A stretch of 64,000 nucleotides of DNA from an uncultured Mycoplasmatota bacterium. GTDB taxonomy: Bacteria > Bacillota_I > Bacilli_A > RF39 > UBA660. This document shows positions 1-6,982 of the stretch, one piece after another. The position numbers were made by a program, and so were the translations under genes. The stretch is taken from contig UQSR01000003.1 of NCBI GenBank assembly GCA_900543825.1, positions 67,525 to 131,524 on the forward strand, read 5' to 3'. The notes beneath the pieces were generated by a model. The model saw nothing but the letters and a program-made list of their open reading frames with translations. It searched no databases and was not told the origin of the DNA. Positions within the stretch are counted from its first letter, which is position 1. Every line of letters begins with the position of its first letter.

Positions 1-432
1 ATCCATTTCTTTAACTTCAAACTTAGCAAGCAAATCCTTAATTTGTTTATACATAAGTTTAAATCCAAGAAGAAACTTAGAAACCTCATCATCCAAATTA
101 TCATCATCCATATTAATAGCTCTTTCAAAATTATCTAATATTGGAAGAAAGCCTTTAAGTATATCTTCTTCAGCATATTTAATAATTCTTGAAGTCTCTT
201 CATCTTTTCTTCTTTTATAATTAACAAGTTCAGCTTGACTTCTTAAAAGAGCATCTTCTAATTTCTTAATTTTATCAAGATTATTATCTTCTATTTTTTC
301 ATCACAAGAGCATTTCTCATTACAATTACATTCTTCATCGCAAGAACATTCTTCATCACAAGAACATTTACACTCTTCTTTTTTTAACTCTTCATTTTTT
401 TTATTTTTATGTTTTTTATCTTTATTCTCCAT
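1..432 (-). CDS. grpE: GrpE, nucleotide exchange factor of DnaK (3' end outside window)
   Basis: Co-chaperone that releases ADP from DnaK. The start is the ATG at 432, preceded by an AGGAGG ribosome site and overlapping the hrcA stop by 11 bases. The readable 144 residues contain the usual GrpE long-helix region (LLRSQAELVNYKRRKDEE, then LPILDNFERAI) and run off the left edge before the beta domain is complete. An unusual N-terminal stretch (about residues 20-42) holds nine cysteines in CxC repeats separated by DEE/NEK acidic spacers, which ordinary GrpE lacks. It forms an operon with hrcA, and dnaK probably follows outside the window. Identification rests on the helix motifs plus the hrcA neighbour. 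Confidence 0.9.
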   Translation of the reverse strand, partial: MENKDKKHKNKKNEELKKEECKCSCDEECSCDEECNCNEKCSCDEKIEDNNLDKIKKLEDALLRSQAELVNYKRRKDEETSRIIKYAEEDILKGFLPILDNFERAINMDDDNLDDEVSKFLLGFKLMYKQIKDLLAKFEVKEMD

Positions 433-1426
433 TTTCTCCTCCTAAATTATTTTTTATATAATCAAGAAGAGCAACAACTCTATCATATTCCATTCTCTTA
501 GGACCAATAATCGCTATTGTTCCCTCTTCTCCATTAATATTATATTTAGTTTTAATCACTGAAACATCATCAGTAAGTTTTGTTTCACTACCAACATAAA
601 TATTAATACCATTATCCTCTTCTTTCATATTTGAAATACTATCAATATCATCAAACTTACTAAGTATTTCTTTTACCTTATCAATATTACTAAATTCCGG
701 TTGTTTAAGCATATTATTTCTACCACCAAAATGAACATCTTCATTAGCAGAAGAAAACTCGTGAAAAGCATCATAAAAAGTATTATATAAAACTTCATAT
801 TGACTTACATAATCTTTTATAATTGGTTTAACTTCATACTCAAGTTTCTCACTAACCTCATTAATAGGAGTTCCAACCACTAACTTATTAATAAGTTCTA
901 CAGTCTTCTTAATTTCCTCTTTAGATACAACAGTAGGCAAGCTAAGTATCTTATGCTGTACAATACCTTTGTCTGTAATAACAATAGATAAAATCTTATC
1001 ATCATCAAGAGGTACAACTTCTACTTTCATAAGTTTATTAGAAGAAGAAGCATTACCAAGTACAACAGCGGTGTAATTAGTTATCTCACTAACAATTTCT
1101 ATACTTCTTTTAATTGTATCATTAAGATCAAGTGAATTATTATGAAATATAGTTTGCAATTTAAGCATATCTTCTCCAGTCATATTTTTAGGAGTCATAA
1201 GATTATCAACATAATACTTATAACCTTTTTCACTAGGAATTCTACCAGAAGCAAAATGATTCTTTTCAAGCAAACCATAATCCTCAAGTATCACCATTTC
1301 ATTTCTAATAGTAGCAGAAGAACACTTAAGCTTTTTACAAATATGATTAGAACTTACAGCTTTAGCAGTTTTAATATATTCTTCAACAATCACTTTTAGT
1401 ATCTCTTTTTGTCTATTAGTGATCAC
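422..1426 (-). CDS. hrcA: HrcA, heat-shock repressor binding CIRCE
   Basis: Repressor of class I heat-shock operons. The open frame extends further upstream, but I place the start at the GTG at 1426: it follows an AAGGAAGTG ribosome site at correct spacing and gives the family N-terminus (ITNRQKEILKVIVEEYI). The protein is 334 aa, the usual HrcA length. The winged-helix region includes SSATIRNEM and GRIPSEKGYKYYVD; the C-terminal GAF-like region ends in VVALLDYIKNNL. Two CIRCE-like inverted repeats and a strong promoter lie directly upstream, so autoregulation is expected. grpE follows with overlap. Confidence 0.95.
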   Translation of the reverse strand: MITNRQKEILKVIVEEYIKTAKAVSSNHICKKLKCSSATIRNEMVILEDYGLLEKNHFASGRIPSEKGYKYYVDNLMTPKNMTGEDMLKLQTIFHNNSLDLNDTIKRSIEIVSEITNYTAVVLGNASSSNKLMKVEVVPLDDDKILSIVITDKGIVQHKILSLPTVVSKEEIKKTVELINKLVVGTPINEVSEKLEYEVKPIIKDYVSQYEVLYNTFYDAFHEFSSANEDVHFGGRNNMLKQPEFSNIDKVKEILSKFDDIDSISNMKEEDNGINIYVGSETKLTDDVSVIKTKYNINGEEGTIAIIGPKRMEYDRVVALLDYIKNNLGGENGE

Positions 1427-1439
1427 AATATCACTTCCT

Positions 1440-1465
1440 TTAGCAATCATTATTTCCATTGCTAA
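1440..1465. promoter_or_regulatory. CIRCE-like operator 1
   Basis: Inverted repeat TTAGCAAT - 10 nt - ATTGCTAA, located between the transcription start expected from the promoter at 1470-1498 and the hrcA GTG. The arms match the outer part of the CIRCE consensus (TTAGCACTC-N9-GAGTGCTAA) but the inner bases differ. It is probably an HrcA binding site. Confidence 0.75.
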
Positions 1466-1469
1466 TATC

Positions 1470-1498
1470 ATTATATTACTATTGCTTAGCAATGTCAA
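1470..1498 (-). promoter_or_regulatory. sigma-A promoter of hrcA-grpE
   Basis: Minus strand: TTGACA at 1498-1493, 17-nt spacer, TATAAT at 1475-1470. It is a perfect consensus promoter. The -35 box lies inside the second CIRCE-like repeat. Confidence 0.9.
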
Positions 1499-1512
1499 CA
1501 CTAAATTGCTAA
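1486..1512. promoter_or_regulatory. CIRCE-like operator 2
   Basis: Inverted repeat TTAGCAAT - 11 nt - ATTGCTAA, 27 nt in total as in canonical CIRCE. It covers the -35 box of the hrcA promoter. With operator 1 it brackets the promoter, so bound HrcA would block RNA polymerase. Confidence 0.8.
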
Positions 1513-1528
1513 TTTTTTTATTTTTTTC

Positions 1529-1561
1529 AAAAAAAAGCTCAGAATCTCTTCTGAACTTTTT
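1529..1561 (-). terminator. rho-independent terminator of the bacteriocin operon
   Basis: Minus strand GTTCAGAA - GAGA - TTCTGAGC stem followed by eight T. It lies immediately after the last peptide gene. Confidence 0.85.
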
Positions 1562-1565
1562 CAAG

Positions 1566-1736
1566 CTATAAATTACACATTTTATCTTCATTACTTCTTC
1601 GAATATAACTACCAAGTGCCTCACCAAGTTCATATATAAAACTAACTATCTTATATATAGAATTAATCATCGTAGCACTAATAACATCAGTTCCTCCATC
1701 TATTTTTAACAATTCATCATTTTCTAATTTCTTCAT
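1566..1736 (-). CDS. double-glycine leader peptide B (class IIb-like bacteriocin subunit)
   Basis: 56-aa precursor. I chose the ATG at 1736 because GGAGG precedes it. The leader MKKLENDELLKIDGG matches the LxxxELxxIxGG signal cut by C39 peptidases. The predicted 41-aa mature peptide is amphipathic, contains a GxxxG motif (GEALG) as in two-peptide bacteriocins, and ends in KMCNL with a single cysteine. It is the last gene of an operon with a C39 transporter, an adaptor and a sister peptide. Antibacterial activity is inferred; a signalling pheromone is possible. Confidence 0.82.
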   Translation of the reverse strand: MKKLENDELLKIDGGTDVISATMINSIYKIVSFIYELGEALGSYIRRSNEDKMCNL

Positions 1737-1749
1737 ATAATAACCTCCA

Positions 1750-1890
1750 TCAATTACATTTTTGTGGATTAGAATATCCAGATAAAATACCAGTAACAAA
1801 AGTAATAACTCCCGCTATTACCGATACAATTAAGACAGTACTAGAACCACCATCTATTTTCATAAGTTCATTCTTATTAAGTTCCTTCAT
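1750..1890 (-). CDS. double-glycine leader peptide A (class IIb-like bacteriocin subunit)
   Basis: 46-aa precursor with start at 1890 after AGGAGG. The leader MKELNKNELMKIDGG is closely similar to that of peptide B. The predicted mature peptide has 31 residues with a strongly hydrophobic helix, a GxxxG motif (GILSG) and the ending PQKCN. The single C-terminal cysteine followed by Asn is shared with peptide B. It lies 11 nt after the adaptor gene and 13 nt before peptide B, so the pair is probably made in equal amounts. No dedicated immunity gene is visible. Confidence 0.82.
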   Translation of the reverse strand: MKELNKNELMKIDGGSSTVLIVSVIAGVITFVTGILSGYSNPQKCN

Positions 1891-1901
1891 ATAAACCTCC
1901 T

Positions 1902-2330
1902 CTATTTAAACAAATAATCAAATACTCTTTTATCATCTTTTAGCAATTTAAGTTCCAAAACCAAATTAACATATTTATAATTATCAGAAAGTTCCAATCC
2001 TATATCAACAATTACATAAGTATTTACACCATTAGTATAATACTCTTCATTAGTAGAAATAATACTATATTTATAACTATCATTATCAATATATAAAACA
2101 TTACTATTATTAAAATAACCAATATAATTTCTAGGTACATAGACCTTTAAATAATATTTATCATCAGAAGAAAATACAATACCATTAACTTTATAATATG
2201 TTTTATAATGAAATAATAATAAAAATATAATTAAAGAAAGTACTATTACAATAATAATCATTATATAAACATATACTATAGGCTTAATATCTTTATTTAA
2301 AATAATTCTACTATCAATACAATTATTCAT
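1902..2330 (-). CDS. small membrane adaptor of the bacteriocin exporter
   Basis: 142 aa with one N-terminal membrane segment (about residues 18-40), then a roughly 100-residue extracytoplasmic part that looks beta-rich (KVNGIVFSSDD, YKYSIISTNEEYY). The start overlaps the transporter stop by 8 nt (ATGAATAA), implying translational coupling. Position and topology fit a reduced HlyD-like accessory protein of C39 exporters, though it is far shorter than typical HlyD adaptors and I see no biotinyl-lipoyl hairpin. The function is inferred from context only. Confidence 0.6.
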   Translation of the reverse strand: MNNCIDSRIILNKDIKPIVYVYIMIIIVIVLSLIIFLLLFHYKTYYKVNGIVFSSDDKYYLKVYVPRNYIGYFNNSNVLYIDNDSYKYSIISTNEEYYTNGVNTYVIVDIGLELSDNYKYVNLVLELKLLKDDKRVFDYLFK

Positions 2331-4410
2331 CGCATCTTCTCCTTTCTAAATTAATAACTTCCCCATTAGAGAACTTAATCATTCTATCATATAAATCAAC
2401 ATTTTCTTTTCTATGTGATATAACAATAATAGTTTTATCTTTATAATAATAAAATAAATTCTTAAGTATCTTTCTTTCAAGATTAATATCAATCTGATTA
2501 AATTCCTCATCAATCATAATAACATTACTATTCTTAAGTAAACTTCTAGCTAAAATAATTCTTTGTCTTTGACCACCAGAAATATTAACGCCATTCTCTT
2601 CAAGCATAAAATTATCTCCTAAAGGATTATCTTTTATAATATCATTTACATAACACATATTAATAACATTTAAATATTCACTTTTATCTATATTTCTCCC
2701 AAGTAAAATATTATCTCGGATGGTTTTGGTATATAACATTTCATTTTGTGAAATATAGACAATATTACTTCTAATATCATTAAGGCTAAAATCATTAATA
2801 TCATAGTTATTTATAAAAATACTATCACGTCCGCAATCCAAATATTTATAAATAAGTTTTAATAACGTTGACTTGCCGCTTCCCGAAGAGCCAATAATAA
2901 CAACCTTCTCCCCATTTCTAATAAAAAAATTAACATTATTCAAAATATTATATTTATTATTATAAGTATAACTTAAATTCTTAATAACAATATCACCATT
3001 AACCATAAGATTATCTGCATCTTCAATATTCTCTATCGAATTATTTAACAAATTATTAACCCTTCTAATAGAATTATTAATATAATGATACTCATTCAAA
3101 ATACTCAAAATATTTTTTCCTGGAGAAATAATATAATTAGCAAATAACATAACAGTAAAATAATCTCCAGTACTCAAACTATCATACATAACAAATTTAA
3201 TACCAAAATAACTAATTATCAGAAGTCCTATATCTTCGATTAAAATCTTAATAAATACAATAATATTATTAATTCTTTCCCCATAAAATACATTATTCAA
3301 AAAAGAATTATAAACACTATCAAAATCATAAATAACATTATCTTCAATATTAAGTCCTTTAACAGTTTCAAAAGAACTAACATCTTCAATAATTAAACTA
3401 TTAATTTTAGCCATATCTTCCTGTTTTCTCAAAGTAATATTTTTTATAATAGGATTAAATACCACTATCATAAAACAATAAGTAAATGCCATAATTATAA
3501 GTAATAAAAATATTTTAATATTAATATTACAAATAATAATACTAGCCACTATAAATAGCAGATTATCAACCAAAATAATCATAACAACTTTAGAAATAAA
3601 ATTCTTAACACTAAACAAATCACTAATACGTGATAATACTTCCGATGTCGTTTTATTTTTATAATATTTATAAGGAAGTAAAATAATTTTAGCAAAAGTA
3701 CTAAGTACCATACTAATATCTAATTTTTGATTCAAATAAATAATCAAATAATTTCTAATAAAACTAGTTATATTTTTAATAATAATCAAAATGGAGAATA
3801 TAATTGTTATAATTAGTAAATTATTAGTATTAGTATCAATTACATTATCAAAAACAAATTTAGAATATAAAGATATCAAACAAGATAAAGAAGTAAATAT
3901 TATAGACAATATAAAAACAAATAAAATACAATATCTATTATTAATAATAGAACTAAATAATATTTTAGTAATTTCTTTACTACTTTTTAAAACTAAAACA
4001 TCACCCTTCTTCTCAAATAACATAATATTTCCTGTAAAGCTATTAGAAAAATCAAAAACATCAATTTCCATTCTACCTTTAGCCGGATCCATAATAAGCA
4101 TCTTATTATCATTCATTTTATAGACAACAACAAAATGAAAATAACTATCAATTCTAATTTGAGCAATAAAAGGTTCATTCAATTCCCTAAGTTTTAAAAT
4201 ATCTTCTACTCTATAACCAGTACCAATAAGTCCAATCTTATTAGCAGCCTCTTTAATATTATAAAAATTAGTTCCTTCTTTTGTAGTCTTAGTCAAGTCA
4301 ATTAATCTATCTAACGATACATCACCTCCATAATAACGAATAATTGACAATAAAGCAGCAGCTCCACAATCCTTACCCCCTTCTTGAAGTACAATTAACT
4401 TTTGCTTCAT
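2323..4410 (-). CDS. C39 peptidase-containing ABC transporter (bacteriocin maturation and export)
   Basis: 695-aa bifunctional exporter that removes double-glycine leaders and exports the peptide. Start at 4410 after AGGAGG. The N-terminal C39 domain shows Q9, C15 (KDCGAAALL), H92 (FHFVVVY) and D108 (MDPAKG). A six-helix membrane domain follows, then an ATPase with Walker A GSSGSGKST, signature ISGGQRQR, Walker B VIMIDEE and H-loop ISHR, all intact. It heads an operon with the adaptor and two GG peptides. The promoter region carries a 21-bp sequence shared with radC. Confidence 0.93.
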   Translation of the reverse strand: MKQKLIVLQEGGKDCGAAALLSIIRYYGGDVSLDRLIDLTKTTKEGTNFYNIKEAANKIGLIGTGYRVEDILKLRELNEPFIAQIRIDSYFHFVVVYKMNDNKMLIMDPAKGRMEIDVFDFSNSFTGNIMLFEKKGDVLVLKSSKEITKILFSSIINNRYCILFVFILSIIFTSLSCLISLYSKFVFDNVIDTNTNNLLIITIIFSILIIIKNITSFIRNYLIIYLNQKLDISMVLSTFAKIILLPYKYYKNKTTSEVLSRISDLFSVKNFISKVVMIILVDNLLFIVASIIICNINIKIFLLLIIMAFTYCFMIVVFNPIIKNITLRKQEDMAKINSLIIEDVSSFETVKGLNIEDNVIYDFDSVYNSFLNNVFYGERINNIIVFIKILIEDIGLLIISYFGIKFVMYDSLSTGDYFTVMLFANYIISPGKNILSILNEYHYINNSIRRVNNLLNNSIENIEDADNLMVNGDIVIKNLSYTYNNKYNILNNVNFFIRNGEKVVIIGSSGSGKSTLLKLIYKYLDCGRDSIFINNYDINDFSLNDIRSNIVYISQNEMLYTKTIRDNILLGRNIDKSEYLNVINMCYVNDIIKDNPLGDNFMLEENGVNISGGQRQRIILARSLLKNSNVIMIDEEFNQIDINLERKILKNLFYYYKDKTIIVISHRKENVDLYDRMIKFSNGEVINLERRRCDE

Positions 4411-4422
4411 ATTATACCTCCT

Positions 4423-4459
4423 CATATATATAAACACCAAAAATTCCTAAAAATTGTAA
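4423..4459 (-). promoter_or_regulatory. promoter element shared with radC
   Basis: 4423-4443 is identical over 21 bp to 38634-38654 upstream of radC, and both have TTACAAT at the same 9-nt distance upstream. If TTACAA and TTTATA are the -35 and -10 boxes (19-nt spacer), transcription would start almost at the Shine-Dalgarno sequence. Confidence 0.55.
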
Positions 4460-4524
4460 TTTTTACAAAAAAAATTAATTTTTTTATAATATTTTAATCA
4501 AATCATATATTTTTAGTAGTCATA

Positions 4525-4553
4525 TTGATATTTCAAAACAATTTTGATACAAT
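4525..4553 (+). promoter_or_regulatory. promoter of the YigZ-family gene
   Basis: TTGATA, 17-nt spacer, TACAAT, ending 17 nt before the start codon. It is divergent from the bacteriocin operon. Confidence 0.75.
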
Positions 4554-4570
4554 ATCTTTGGTGAAAAAAT

Positions 4571-5143
4571 ATGTTAAGTATAAAAAATAATAATAAATAT
4601 GAATACATAATAAAAAATTCCAAATTTATATCCCTACTATTTAAAGTAACAATAAAAGAAGAAGTAAAAGATTATTTAAATAAAGTAAAAGAAGAATATC
4701 CTAATGCTACTCACTATTGCTATGCATACATAATAGATAACGACACCAAATTTTCCGATGATGGAGAACCATCTAAAACAGCAGGATTACCCATCTTTAC
4801 TCAATTAGAAGGAAACAACTTAAATTACGCACTAATAATTGTAGTAAGATATTTTGGTGGTATAAAACTAGGAACAGGTCTATTAACAAGAACATATTCA
4901 AAAGTAGCCAAAGAAGTAATAACTAAAGATAACATTATAGAACTAACCAAAGGCTATAATATAACCATAATATTTGATTATGAAGACATAAAAAATATAG
5001 ACTACCTATTAAAAGATAGTCAAATATTAAAAAAAAATTTTCAAGATAATATAACATATAATGTCAATGTTAATGAAGAAACATTTAACAAATTACAAAA
5101 CTATAACATAAAAATAAATAAAGATATATATATTCAAAAATAA
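4571..5143 (+). CDS. YigZ/IMPACT family protein (UPF0029)
   Basis: 190 aa. Family motifs are clear: ATHYCYAYI, FSDDGEPSKTAGLPI and VVRYFGGIKLGTGLLTRTYS, followed by the smaller C-terminal alpha/beta domain. The eukaryotic relative IMPACT regulates translation stress; the bacterial role is unsettled. The gene is one of few on the plus strand here, has its own promoter and shares a bidirectional terminator with trpS. Length is slightly short for the family (about 200-215). Confidence 0.9.
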   Translation: MLSIKNNNKYEYIIKNSKFISLLFKVTIKEEVKDYLNKVKEEYPNATHYCYAYIIDNDTKFSDDGEPSKTAGLPIFTQLEGNNLNYALIIVVRYFGGIKLGTGLLTRTYSKVAKEVITKDNIIELTKGYNITIIFDYEDIKNIDYLLKDSQILKKNFQDNITYNVNVNEETFNKLQNYNIKINKDIYIQK

Positions 5144-5167
5144 AAAATAGCCCTAAAGCTATTTTTT
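5142..5167. terminator. bidirectional terminator
   Basis: AAAAAATAGC - CCTAAA - GCTATTTTTT, between convergent yigZ and trpS. T-runs are present on both strands. Confidence 0.85.
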
Positions 5168-6149
5168 AATTTCTACCAAGTCCTACTTTTCTAAATACAT
5201 CTAAAGTCTTTTCCTTAGCTATCTCACAAGTCTTTTCTCTTCCCTTATCAAGTATATCATCAAGCATAGTACCATTAATAATTTCATTATATTTAGTTTG
5301 AATATTCGAAAGTACGCTAACAACCAAATCAGCTACTTCTTTTTTAAAGTTTCCATAATTATAATCTTTAAAATAATCTTCTGCTTCCTCTATGGATATA
5401 TTTTTCAAAGAAGAATATATAGTAAGTAAATTAGAAACTCCAGGTTTATTATCTTTGTCATAATATATTTTATTATCACTATCTGTAACAGCAGACATTA
5501 TTTTCTTTCTAATTGTTTTTTCATCATCCAAAAGAAGAATTACACCTTTATAAGTTTCATCACTCTTACTCATCTTTTTAGTAGGTTCTTGAAGATCCAT
5601 AATCTTAACACCAACCTCCGACATCATAGGTTCTGGCATTTTAAAAGTATCACCATAAGTTTTATTAAATCTAAGAGCAATATCCCTAGCAAGTTCAACA
5701 TGTTGTTTTTGATCAATTCCAACCGGAACATAGTCAGCATCATATAAAAGAATATCTGCTGCCATAAGTATAGGATAAGTAAATAAACCAACAGTTACAT
5801 TTTCTCCCTTACTAGACTTATCCTTGTATTGTGTCATTCTAGAAGCTTCCCCCATATAAGTAGTACATTCTAAAACCCATGACAAATTAGCATGATATAA
5901 ATTTTCAGATTGTAAATATATCGTATTCTTATCAGGATCAACACCACAAGCCAAATATAAAGCTACATTTTTTCTAATTCTTTCCCTTAACATTTTAGGA
6001 TCCTGTTTAACAGTAATAGCGTGCATATCAGGTACAAACATAAAAGAATCATATTCATCCTGAAGCTTAACCATTTGATTAATACAACCAATTAAACTTC
6101 CTAAAGTAAGCTCTCCACTAGGTTTTAAACCAGTTAAAATTCTTTTCAT
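5166..6149 (-). CDS. trpS: tryptophanyl-tRNA synthetase
   Basis: Charges tRNA-Trp. Start at 6149 after AGAGGTG; 327 aa, the normal bacterial length. Class I signatures: the HIGH-equivalent is PSGELTLGSLIG, where Thr replaces the usual His, and KMSKS is present as KKMSKSDE. MGEASRMTQYKDKS and the substrate-binding GIDQKQHVELARDIA block are conserved. It is monocistronic with a good promoter and no T-box leader (only about 60 nt of leader). Confidence 0.96.
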   Translation of the reverse strand: MKRILTGLKPSGELTLGSLIGCINQMVKLQDEYDSFMFVPDMHAITVKQDPKMLRERIRKNVALYLACGVDPDKNTIYLQSENLYHANLSWVLECTTYMGEASRMTQYKDKSSKGENVTVGLFTYPILMAADILLYDADYVPVGIDQKQHVELARDIALRFNKTYGDTFKMPEPMMSEVGVKIMDLQEPTKKMSKSDETYKGVILLLDDEKTIRKKIMSAVTDSDNKIYYDKDNKPGVSNLLTIYSSLKNISIEEAEDYFKDYNYGNFKKEVADLVVSVLSNIQTKYNEIINGTMLDDILDKGREKTCEIAKEKTLDVFRKVGLGRN

Positions 6150-6169
6150 ATTACACCTCTTTCTCATTA

Positions 6170-6198
6170 ATTATATTATAATATAACATTTTTTTCAA
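6170..6198 (-). promoter_or_regulatory. promoter of trpS
   Basis: Minus strand TTGAAA, 17-nt spacer, TATAAT. Confidence 0.75.
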
Positions 6199-6252
6199 TA
6201 TTAGTATTAAAAAAAATAATTTTATGTTATAATTACGAAGTGAGGTATTTAT

Positions 6253-6972
6253 ATGATGTACAATATTAGTTTTTACTTTATATTATTTCTAATATACTCC
6301 ATAATAGGTTGGATACTAGAAATAATAACCGTCTTTATCGAAACAAAAAAATTTATCAATAGAGGTTTCATGTTAGGACCATACTGTCCTATTTATGGAT
6401 ATTCCAGTATTATAATGATATTTTATTTAAATCATTATAAAGATAATCCATTAACTGTCTTCTTATTAGCGGTAATAATATGCAGTTTTGTTGAGTATCT
6501 AATAAGCTATATAATGGAAAAATTATTTTCTGCCAGATGGTGGGATTATTCTCATAGAAAATTCAACATCAATGGAAGAGTATGTTTAACAAATGCTTTC
6601 CTATTTGGTGTTTTAGGAGTAATATTAGTCTATATAGCTAATCCATGCTTCACAGAAATATTATCAAAAATAAACAAAAACACATTAACAATAATAGGTA
6701 TAATCCTAATAATACTATTTGTAAGTGATCTAATAACCTCCCTAATAGTAACATTTAATCTAAAGAGTAAAATTAAAAACTTAAATATAGATGTAACTGA
6801 AGAATTAAATAAAAAAATAAAAGAATTATTAGAAACAAAAGTATTAAATAGAAGAATATTAAAAGCTTATCCAAAATATAGAATCAATATAATAAAAAAA
6901 TATTCCAAAACAAAACATGAAAAACTAAAAGATAAAATAGAAAAAGTTAAAGACAAATTAAAAAATAGCTAA
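6253..6972 (+). CDS. CmpB-type putative ABC transporter permease (PF06541-like membrane protein)
   Basis: 239 aa with about five hydrophobic segments in the first 170 residues and a lysine-rich cytoplasmic tail. The N-terminal pattern (YSIIGWILEI, RGFMLGPYCPIYGYSS, SARWWDYS, NGRVCLTNAFLFG) is that of the CmpB family called putative ABC-transporter type IV. No ATPase gene is adjacent, so a transport role is uncertain. It is divergent from trpS; the stop lies within a bidirectional terminator. Confidence 0.8.
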   Translation: MMYNISFYFILFLIYSIIGWILEIITVFIETKKFINRGFMLGPYCPIYGYSSIIMIFYLNHYKDNPLTVFLLAVIICSFVEYLISYIMEKLFSARWWDYSHRKFNINGRVCLTNAFLFGVLGVILVYIANPCFTEILSKINKNTLTIIGIILIILFVSDLITSLIVTFNLKSKIKNLNIDVTEELNKKIKELLETKVLNRRILKAYPKYRINIIKKYSKTKHEKLKDKIEKVKDKLKNS

Positions 6973-6982
6973 AGCTATTTTT
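6961..6982. terminator. bidirectional terminator
   Basis: AAAAATAGC - TAAA - GCTATTTTT between convergent genes. It overlaps both stop codons. Confidence 0.8.

Noticed and set aside
1427..1633. Longer N-terminus for HrcA
   Set aside because: It would cover the promoter and both CIRCE-like operators; the GTG at 1426 has a better SD and gives the family N-terminus.
1566..4410. TGA read as Trp (Mollicutes code)
   Set aside because: TGA ends peptide A and eno at sensible places, and cell-wall genes are present.
5142..6250. T-box riboswitch before trpS or hisS
   Set aside because: The leaders are too short and no T-box sequence is seen.
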